From Conexibacter sp. CPCC 205762 (GTDB lineage Bacteria; Actinomycetota; Thermoleophilia; Solirubrobacterales; Solirubrobacteraceae), in the NCBI RefSeq assembly GCF_030646155.1, contig NZ_JAUTDN010000029.1, forward strand, positions 1 to 64,000: a stretch of 64,000 nucleotides of DNA, written 5' to 3'. Below are positions 57,995-64,000 of the stretch, piece by piece. The stretch's first letter is position 1. The number at the start of each line of letters is the position of its first letter. The position numbers and the translations under genes were made by a program. Under the pieces are notes generated by a model. That model searched no databases, was not told the DNA's origin, and was given only the letters and a program-made list of their open reading frames with translations.

Positions 57995-58083
57995 GGCCGG
58001 AGAGAATACATGCATGTGCAAAGATTGCAGATGAAAATTATGTGAAGGCAAATATTGTGACTGTCTGGTATAATCCGCGCGTC
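57995..58083. promoter_or_regulatory. Divergent MFS/MarR promoter with operators
   Basis: This 89-base gap is A+T-rich against its surroundings. It holds a perfect extended -10 TGGTATAAT (58066-58074) 9 bases before the MarR start, the inverted repeat TGCAAAGATTGCA (58017-58029) and the palindrome ACATGCATGT (58008-58017). The dyads are candidate MarR operators that would cover the pump's promoter. Confidence 0.65.
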
Positions 58084-58488
58084 ATGACGATTATCCGAAG
58101 CAAGCCGACCACGGCCCGCGACGACGATCAGCTCGTCGCCCAGTGGCGCGAGCTGCTCGACCGTCACGCCCGCACCACCTGCGCGTTGGAGAAGGTCCTG
58201 CAGGAACGCCACCAGCTCGGCGTCAGCGAGTTCGAGGTGCTGGAGCGCCTCGCCTGCTGCGACGCCGAGCAGCACCGCATGCAGGGCCTTGCGGACACCG
58301 TCCACCTCAGCCAGAGCGCGCTCTCGCGGCTGATCGGCCGGCTCGAGGCCGACGGCCTCGTCACGCGCTCGATGTGCGCGGTCGACCGCCGCGGCATCTT
58401 CGCCTGCCTCACGCCGGCCGGCAGAGAGCGCTACGAGGCGGCGAAGCCGACCCAGCGCCAGCTGCTGGCCGAGCTGCTGAACGACTAG
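58084..58488 (+). CDS. MarR-family regulator of the adjacent efflux pump
   Basis: 134 residues from ATG at 58084. Seen: SEFEVLERLACCDAEQHRMQGLADTVHLSQSALSRLIGRLEADGLVTRSMCAVDRRGIFACLTPAGRERY, the MarR winged helix with D-R-R-G in the wing. Two or three cysteines (ACCDAEQ, SMCAV) might give redox sensing. Very short leader after the -10, so possibly leaderless. Confidence 0.92.
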   Translation: MTIIRSKPTTARDDDQLVAQWRELLDRHARTTCALEKVLQERHQLGVSEFEVLERLACCDAEQHRMQGLADTVHLSQSALSRLIGRLEADGLVTRSMCAVDRRGIFACLTPAGRERYEAAKPTQRQLLAELLND

Positions 58489-58540
58489 AGGCCCCTCGCC
58501 GGGCCGCCCTGCGCTTTCGGCGTGCTTTGTGGCACGCTAG

Positions 58541-59026
58541 ATGGCCATGGCAAGAAAGGCCAAGAAGAAGGTCGCTCCCGGCGACGTCGCGACGAACCGC
58601 CAGGCGCGGTTCCGTTACAACCTGCTCGACACCTACGAGGCCGGCATCGTGCTGACCGGCACCGAGGTCAAGTCGCTGCGCGACGGCGGTGCGCAGATGA
58701 AGGACGCCTACGCGCTCGTCAGAGGCGGCGAGGTGTGGCTGCTGAACATGCACATCCCGCCGTACGTCGCCGCCTACCGCGACAACCACCTGCCCGAGCG
58801 GGACCGCAAGCTGCTGCTGCACAGACGCGAGATCGAGAGACTGGTCGGCAGAGTCAGAGAGAGAGGCCTGACGCTCGTGCCGACGCGGATCTACTTCAGA
58901 GGGCCGCGCGCGAAGGTCGAGATCGCGCTCGCACAGGGCAAGGACATGTTCGACAAGCGGCAGTCGATCAAGGAGCGCGACACCAAGCGCGAGATCGCCC
59001 GCGCCAAGCGCGACTACGAGCGCTGA
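58541..59026 (+). CDS. smpB: SsrA-binding protein SmpB
   Basis: 161 residues. OB-fold core: [86 protein letters not shown] and the basic tail [15 protein letters not shown]. It carries tmRNA to stalled ribosomes. A second ATG two codons in (MARKAKK) is an alternative start. AGA-rich: I count 8 of 24 arginine codons as AGA, five of six in [16 protein letters not shown]. tmRNA is 3.2 kb away and rnr follows on the other strand. Confidence 0.97.
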   Translation: MAMARKAKKKVAPGDVATNRQARFRYNLLDTYEAGIVLTGTEVKSLRDGGAQMKDAYALVRGGEVWLLNMHIPPYVAAYRDNHLPERDRKLLLHRREIERLVGRVRERGLTLVPTRIYFRGPRAKVEIALAQGKDMFDKRQSIKERDTKREIARAKRDYER

Positions 59027-59030
59027 GCGC

Positions 59031-60212
59031 TCAGACGACCTGCGCGGCGGCGTGGCCCGAGGCCCACGCCCACTGGAAGTTGAAGCCGCCGAGGTGGCCG
59101 CTGACGTCGAGCACCTCGCCGATGAAGTACAGCCCCGGGCTCCTGCGCGACTCCATCGTCTTCGACGACACCTCGCGCGTGTCGACGCCGCCGAGCGTGA
59201 CCTCCGCCGTGCGGTAGCCCTCGGTGCCGGCCGGCGCCACCCGCCAGGCGGCGAGCCTGTCGGCGATCGCGCGCAGCTCGGCCGGCGTGTGCTGCTTCAT
59301 CGGCTTGGCGGCGAACCAGCGCTCGACCAGCAGCGCCGCCAGCTTCTTCGTGAAGACCTCCCCCAGCACCGTCTTCAGCTCGCTGTTGGGGCGCGCGGCC
59401 TGCTCGCGCTGCAGCCATTCGAACGCGTCGCGGTCGGCCAGCAGGTTGATCTCGACGACGTCGCCGGGCCGCCAGAAGGAGGAGATCTGCAGGATCGCCG
59501 GGCCGCTGAGGCCGCGGTGGGTGAAGAGGATGTTCTCGCGGAAGCTCTCGCCGTTGCAGCTGACGACGCACTCCTCCACCGATGTGCCCGACAGCTCGGC
59601 GCACAGCTCCCTGAGCGGGCCCGAGAGCGTGAACGGCACGAGCCCGGCGCGGGTCGGCAGGACGCTGTGGCCGAACTGGCGCGCGACCTCGTAGCCGAAG
59701 CCGGTCGCGCCGAGCGTCGGGATCGAGAGGCCGCCGGTCGCGACCACCAGCGACGCCGCGGCGACCGGCCCGAGGTCGGTCTCCAGCAGGTAGCCGTCGT
59801 CGCGCCGCTCGATCTGCTGCACCGCGGTTCTCAGGTGCAGCTCGACGCCGGCCCGCCGGCACTCCTCCAGCAGCAGCTCGAGGATGTCCTTGGAGCGGTT
59901 GTCGCAGAACAGCTGGCCGAGCTTCTTCTCGTGGTAGGGCACGCCGTGCTCGCTGACCAGCGCGATGAAGTCCCACGGCGTGTAGCGCGCCAGGGCCGAC
60001 TTGCAGAAGTGCGGGTTGGCCGAGGCGAAGTTGGCCGGCTCCGCGTACATGTTGGTGAAGTTGCAGCGGCCGCCGCCGGACATGAGGATCTTCTTGCCGG
60101 CCTTGTTGCTGTGGTCCAGCAGCAGCACCTGCCGGCCGCGCGCGGCAGCGGTCATCGCGCACATCAGCCCGGCGGCGCCTGCGCCGATGATCACGACGTC
60201 GGTCGAACGCAC
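59031..60212 (-). CDS. BaiN/HI0933-family flavoprotein
   Basis: 393 residues, NAD(P)/FAD-dependent oxidoreductase of the HI0933/YhiN type. Seen: VVIIGAGAAGLMCAMTAAARGRQVLLLDHS (FAD dinucleotide loop), KKILMSGGGRCNFTN, LVVATGGLSIPTLGATGFGYEVARQFGH, and C-terminal GLYFIGEVLDVSGHLGGFNFQWAWASGHAAA. Family members reduce C=C bonds; BaiN acts on bile acids, but the general role is unsettled. GTG start 7 bases after the rnr stop; last gene of the ctpA-rnr unit. Confidence 0.92.
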   Translation of the reverse strand: MRSTDVVIIGAGAAGLMCAMTAAARGRQVLLLDHSNKAGKKILMSGGGRCNFTNMYAEPANFASANPHFCKSALARYTPWDFIALVSEHGVPYHEKKLGQLFCDNRSKDILELLLEECRRAGVELHLRTAVQQIERRDDGYLLETDLGPVAAASLVVATGGLSIPTLGATGFGYEVARQFGHSVLPTRAGLVPFTLSGPLRELCAELSGTSVEECVVSCNGESFRENILFTHRGLSGPAILQISSFWRPGDVVEINLLADRDAFEWLQREQAARPNSELKTVLGEVFTKKLAALLVERWFAAKPMKQHTPAELRAIADRLAAWRVAPAGTEGYRTAEVTLGGVDTREVSSKTMESRRSPGLYFIGEVLDVSGHLGGFNFQWAWASGHAAAQVV

Positions 60213-60219
60213 GACGATC

Positions 60220-62079
60220 TCAGCGCGCGGGCTGCGCCAGCTCCAGCGGATAGAGGTCGACGCGACCGCGCGGCGCGTCGACGCGGTCGACGACGACGCG
60301 GACCGCGTCGCCGATCCTGATCGTCGCGCCGGAGCGCTCGCCGCGCAGGATCGTCCCCTCCTCGTTCAGCTCCCACCAGTCGCCGCGCAGCCGCCGCACC
60401 GGCAGCAGCCCCTCGTAGCCGTCGCCGAACGCGACGAAGGCACCGGCGCCGATCACGCTGACGACCTCGCCGTCGAACTCCGGCTGCGCGCCCGCACCGG
60501 CCTCGAACAGCCGTCTCTCCAGCAGGAAGCAGCGCGCGACGTCGTCGGCGGCGCGCTCGATCTGCATCGCGTCGCGCTCGCGCGCGGAGGTCCAGTCGGC
60601 CGCGCCGGGCAGCCGCGACGCCTGCGGCTCCTCCTCCCCGCCGCCGACGGCCGCCAGCAGCGCGCGGTGGCAGACGAGGTCCGGATAGCGGCGGATCGGC
60701 GAGGTGAAGTGGCAGTAGTGCTCGAGCCCGAGGCCGGTGTGGCCGAGGTTGCGCGGGTCGTAGCGGGCCTGCTTGAGCGAGCGCAGCACGAGGCTGCCGA
60801 GCCCGGTCGCGCCGGCGCCGCCGTTGCGGCGCGCGTGCTCGACGACGAGCCGCGACGCCTCCGCGATCACCTCCGCCGCCTGCTGCGAGGTCGGCGACTC
60901 CGGCAGCGGCGGGGTCGGCACGCCGAGCGAGGCGAGCTGTGCGACGAGCCGCTCGGCGGCGCTGCCGTCGGGCCGCTCGTGGACGCGGAAGAGGGCCGGC
61001 GATCTGCGTTCGGCGAGCAGCTTGGCGACCTGCTCGTTGGCGAGGATCATCAGGTGCTCGATCAGCCGGTGCGACTCGGTCTGGACGCGGCCCTCGACCG
61101 CGGTCACGTGGCCCTCGCGGTCGAACGTGAACTCCGGCTCGGAGGACTCGATCGCGAGCGCGCCCTGGCGCTCGCGCTTGGCCTGCAGCGCCGCGGCGGC
61201 GGCCCGCGCCGCGCGCAGCGGCTCCGCCCACGGCTCCTGCGCCGCCTCCTCGCCGGCGAAGATGCGGTCGACGCGCTCGTAGTCGAGCCGCTCGTCGGAG
61301 CGGATCGTCGAGCGGTAGAAGGCGACCTTCGTGACGGCGGCGGCGTGCAGCTCCAGCTCGACCGTGACGGCGAGCCGGTCGGCGTGCGGCCGCAGCGAGC
61401 AGGCGTCGTTGGAGAGCCCCTCCGGCAGCATCGGCTCGACCTTGCCGGGGACGTAGACGGAGGTCGAGCGCTTGAACGCCTCGCGGTCGACCAGGTCGCC
61501 GGGGCGGACGTAGGCGGAGACGTCGGCGATGTGGACCCAGATCCGCCAGCGCTCCTCCCCCAGCGCCTCGGCCGAGATCGCGTCGTCGAAGTCCTTCGCG
61601 GTCGCCGGGTCGATCGTGAAGGTCGTCAGCTCGCGCAGGTCGCGGCGGCCGTCGACCGCGACCGCGCGCGGCTCGCGCGCAGCCCGCTCGACGGCCGGGT
61701 CGAAGCGGCGCTTGAGGCCGCGGTCGAGCATCAGCGCCTCCAGCACGTCGGCGGCGACGTCGGGGCGGCCGAGCCGGCGCACGACCTTCGCGTGGCCCTT
61801 GCCGCCGCGGTTGGAGACGCGCAGCAGCACGAGGTCGCCGTAGTTGCTGGTGCGGTCGCGGTCGACGATCGGCTTCGGGCCGCTGCCGAAGAACGGCTGG
61901 CCGACCATGAAGCGGCCGCGCTTCTCCAGCAGCGCGACCAGCTCGCCGCGCTGCGGCCGCTCGGCCGCGCGGTCGCGCGCCCGCTCGCGCGGCTGCGGCT
62001 CGTCCGGATCGCGCTGGGCTCGCTGCCCGGCGCGACGGAGACGAGCGGCGGCCGCCTTCTCGTCGCGCCGCGGGCTCAC
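60220..62079 (-). CDS. rnr: Ribonuclease R (RNB-family exoribonuclease)
   Basis: 619 residues from a GTG at 62079 overlapping the ctpA stop (GTGA); the frame is open further upstream but lies inside ctpA. An arginine-rich N-terminus, cold-shock domains (RFMVGQPFFGSGPKPIVDRDRTSNYGDLVLLRV), and the RNB domain with ELTTFTIDPATAKDFDDAISAEALGEERWRIWVHIADVSAYVRPG (catalytic aspartates), YCHFTSPIRRYPDLVCHRALLA, and a C-terminal S1-like part (GEVVSVIGAGAFVAFGDGYEGLLPV). RNase R degrades mRNAs rescued by tmRNA-SmpB, and all three lie close here. Confidence 0.96.
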   Translation of the reverse strand: MSPRRDEKAAAARLRRAGQRAQRDPDEPQPRERARDRAAERPQRGELVALLEKRGRFMVGQPFFGSGPKPIVDRDRTSNYGDLVLLRVSNRGGKGHAKVVRRLGRPDVAADVLEALMLDRGLKRRFDPAVERAAREPRAVAVDGRRDLRELTTFTIDPATAKDFDDAISAEALGEERWRIWVHIADVSAYVRPGDLVDREAFKRSTSVYVPGKVEPMLPEGLSNDACSLRPHADRLAVTVELELHAAAVTKVAFYRSTIRSDERLDYERVDRIFAGEEAAQEPWAEPLRAARAAAAALQAKRERQGALAIESSEPEFTFDREGHVTAVEGRVQTESHRLIEHLMILANEQVAKLLAERRSPALFRVHERPDGSAAERLVAQLASLGVPTPPLPESPTSQQAAEVIAEASRLVVEHARRNGGAGATGLGSLVLRSLKQARYDPRNLGHTGLGLEHYCHFTSPIRRYPDLVCHRALLAAVGGGEEEPQASRLPGAADWTSARERDAMQIERAADDVARCFLLERRLFEAGAGAQPEFDGEVVSVIGAGAFVAFGDGYEGLLPVRRLRGDWWELNEEGTILRGERSGATIRIGDAVRVVVDRVDAPRGRVDLYPLELAQPAR

Positions 62080-63305
62080 CGCGACTCGGCCGCGAGCGTT
62101 CTCAGCGCCGTGTCGAGCGCTTCGTCGCGTCTGGGCGTGTGCGGATCGTCGACGGCTCTGACGTCGGGCTTGATGCCGTCGCCCTCTCTGACGCCCTTGC
62201 CGCCGATGTTGCGCCCGCTCGGCAGGAAGTACTGGCCGACGGTGATGTCGAGCGCGCCGCCGTCGGGCAGCTCGCGGATCTCCTGGAAGACGCCCTTGCC
62301 GTAGGTGCGCGTGCCGACGACTCTCGCGCGTCTGCGGTCCTGCAGCGCGCCGGTGACGATCTCCGAGGAGGAGGCGGTGTTTCTGTCGACCAGCACGACG
62401 ACCGGGACCGAAGATCTGATCGCGTCGCCGGTCGCGTCGTAGACGTGGCGGGCGCGGGCGCGGCCGTCGGTCGAGACGATCGTGCCGTCGGGGATGAAGA
62501 TCGAGGCCGTCTCGACCGCCTCGTTGAGGAGCCCGCCGCCGTTGCCGCGGAGGTCGAGCACGATCCCTCTGGCGCCCTGTCTCAGCAGTCTGTCGACGGC
62601 GGCGCGGACCTCTCTGCTGGAGTCGGTCGTGAAGCTGGAGAACACCACCCACCCGTAGTTGCCCGATCTCGTTCTGACCATTCTCGAGGCGACGACGGGC
62701 GTGTTGATCTCGGCCCGCTCGAGCGTTCTCTCGAAGCGTCTGCCGTCGCGCTCGAGCGTCAGCGTGACGTCGGTGCCCGGGTCGCCCTTGATCATGTTGA
62801 TGCCGTAGTCGGCGGGGTGGCCGGCGAGCAGGTCTCTGCCGACGGCGACGATCAGGTCTCCTCTCTCGACGCCCGCCTTCGAGGCCGGCGTGTCGCTGCT
62901 CACTCTCGTGACGAGCAGCCCTCTTCTCTCGCCCTGGATCGAGACGCCGATGCCGCCGAACTTCGCGTTCGTCGTCTGCTGGAAGCGCTTGTAGGTCTCG
63001 GGGTCGAAGTAGTGCGAGAACTGGTCGTCGAGGCTGGTGACCGCGCCTTCGATGCTCTTGTTGACGAGCTGGTCGCGCGAGATCGGGCGGTAGTAGGCGT
63101 CCTCGATCGTGTCGAGCGCCTGCTGCACCTGCTGCGCCTCGTCGTCGGCGACGAGCACGTTGCGGATCGGCTGCGGCAGCGAGGTCGGATGGCCGCCGAG
63201 GAAGATGCCGAGCGCGAGCACGGCGACGGCGAGGAACGTCCCGCCGAGCAATATCGGTATACGCGATGAGCGACGGGGCACGCCGTCAGCGTATCGAGGG
63301 CTCAT
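62076..63305 (-). CDS. ctpA: S41-family C-terminal processing protease
   Basis: 409 residues. N-terminal membrane anchor (RIPILLGGTFLAVAVLALGIFLGG), a helical part, a PDZ domain (about 115-200; GLLVTRVSSDTPASKAGVERGDLIVAVG) and the S41 domain with LDLRGNGGGLLNEAV, catalytic serine in DRNTASSSEIVTGALQD and lysine in TRTYGKGVFQE. It trims proteins at the outer membrane face. ATG at 63305; GTG at 63281 is an alternative. Strongly AGA-using. Only 13 bases separate it from the divergent methyltransferase start. Confidence 0.95.
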   Translation of the reverse strand: MSPRYADGVPRRSSRIPILLGGTFLAVAVLALGIFLGGHPTSLPQPIRNVLVADDEAQQVQQALDTIEDAYYRPISRDQLVNKSIEGAVTSLDDQFSHYFDPETYKRFQQTTNAKFGGIGVSIQGERRGLLVTRVSSDTPASKAGVERGDLIVAVGRDLLAGHPADYGINMIKGDPGTDVTLTLERDGRRFERTLERAEINTPVVASRMVRTRSGNYGWVVFSSFTTDSSREVRAAVDRLLRQGARGIVLDLRGNGGGLLNEAVETASIFIPDGTIVSTDGRARARHVYDATGDAIRSSVPVVVLVDRNTASSSEIVTGALQDRRRARVVGTRTYGKGVFQEIRELPDGGALDITVGQYFLPSGRNIGGKGVREGDGIKPDVRAVDDPHTPRRDEALDTALRTLAAESR

Positions 63306-63318
63306 ATGCTGGGGGTTA

Positions 63319-64000
63319 ATGACGGAATACCGGATCGACCCCGAGATCGCCGCCCACTACGAGCTGGGGCACGAGCAGGAGCGGCTCGAACGCCACGGCC
63401 AGGTCGAGCGGCTGCGCACGCGCGCGCTGCTGGAGCGGCTGCTGCCGCCGGCGCCCGCGGTCGTGCTCGACGTCGGCGGCGCGGCCGGCGTCCACGCGCT
63501 CCCGCTCGCCGCCGACGGCTACGAGGTGCGGCTGCTCGACCCGGTCCCGCTGCACGTCTCACAGGCGCAGGAGGCGTCGGCCGCTGCGCGCGCACCGCTG
63601 GCGGAGGTCGTGCTCGGCGACGCCCGCGCGCTGCCGTGGGACGACGCGAGCGCCGACGCCGCGCTGCTGCTCGGCCCGCTCTACCACCTCGACGCGCCCG
63701 GCCGCGCGACGGCGCTGGCGGAGGCGCTGCGGGTGCTGAAGCCGGGCGCGCCGGTGCTGGCGGCGGCGGTCTCGCGCTTCGCCTCGACCTTCGACGGGAT
63801 CCATGCCCGCGCGCTCGCCGACGACGGCTTCGCGCAGGCGGTCGCGCGCACGGTCGGCGACGGCGAGCACCGCAACCCGGACGGCCGCCCCGAGTGGTTC
63901 ACGAACGCGCACTTCCACCACCCCGACGAGCTGTGGGAGGAGCTGGCGGTCGCCGGCTTCGCCGTCGAGGGCGTGCTCGCGGTCGAGGGGCCGGCGTCGT
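63319..64000 (+). CDS. Class I SAM-dependent methyltransferase (3' end cut by window)
   Basis: At least 227 residues; the frame is still open at the right edge. Start ATG at 63319 (MTEYRIDPEIAAHYELGHEQERL). Rossmann SAM site: VVLDVGGAAGVHALPLAADGYEVRLLDPVPLH (motif I with GGAAG instead of GxGxG), acidic loop end LLDP, and LPWDDASADAALLLGPLYHL (motif for substrate/post II). This is the generic small-molecule methyltransferase fold; substrate unknown. Divergent from ctpA with almost no gap. Confidence 0.88.
   Translation, partial: MTEYRIDPEIAAHYELGHEQERLERHGQVERLRTRALLERLLPPAPAVVLDVGGAAGVHALPLAADGYEVRLLDPVPLHVSQAQEASAAARAPLAEVVLGDARALPWDDASADAALLLGPLYHLDAPGRATALAEALRVLKPGAPVLAAAVSRFASTFDGIHARALADDGFAQAVARTVGDGEHRNPDGRPEWFTNAHFHHPDELWEELAVAGFAVEGVLAVEGPAS

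Overview
The window is G+C-rich bacterial chromosome with no plasmid or phage genes and no transposase. I read it as a motile, high-G+C actinobacterium. Signs for this are Rpf-type transglycosylase under a ydaO/c-di-AMP riboswitch, an AcrA1-like two-domain reductase, RapZ next to UvrC, chains of 4-base start/stop overlaps, and a tmRNA with an actinobacterial-looking tag. A deep branch such as Thermoleophilia (Conexibacter or Solirubrobacter type) would fit; that placement is inference from gene content and style. Heavy use of the AGA arginine codon in an otherwise G+C-rich genome is a visible oddity.

Layout. 1-4224: two tandem chemoreceptors with three and four HAMP units. 4314-6681: tgt, a 650-base gene-free stretch with repeats and dyads, and a MarR regulator. 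6753-12880: a tightly overlapping gap-pgk-tpiA-gpmI-helicase operon read on the minus strand. 12961-18648: a MocR regulator divergent from a PPOX protein, a glycosyltransferase, pdxH-like and VOC proteins, then rapZ, followed by uvrC to 20650. 20722-24371: a compact Tad/Flp-pilus-like gene set (two TadE-like proteins, a 35-residue microprotein, an unrecognised acidic/alanine-rich protein, and a TadG-like/VanY/lytic transglycosylase fusion). 24466-28448: AraC regulator, orphan response regulator, PhoU and a TIM-barrel protein. 28591-40180: ABC-F, AcrA1-like reductase, GST, HD protein, a very large Flp-type prepilin, Ppx/GppA, an ABC exporter, DUF4389 and GNAT proteins. 40355-47729: RsbW-like kinase, Crp-family regulator, riboswitch-controlled Rpf protein, PepF, a metzincin-like protease, an FlgM-like protein and a proline-rich exported protein. 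47874-54830: an epimerase-like protein, an old yellow enzyme divergent from a tetR-SDR-quinone reductase-acyl-CoA dehydrogenase-APH operon. 54907-64000: tmRNA, M50 protease, MFS/MarR pair, smpB, and a ctpA-rnr-baiN operon divergent from a methyltransferase cut by the window end.

How it hangs together. tmRNA, SmpB and RNase R are the three parts of ribosome rescue and lie within 7 kb. Chemoreceptors and FlgM point to flagellar motility. Four proteins carry type III (Flp/TadE) prepilin-like N-termini, so a Tad-type surface apparatus probably exists, although its ATPase and platform genes are not here. The most unusual finds are in the Tad-like set: a tandem 60-base repeat that is translated into Cys-Gly-Trp-Arg repeats, a duplicated-start microprotein, and a pilus protein fused to two peptidoglycan enzymes. 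No CRISPR array, tRNA, rRNA or insertion sequence was seen.
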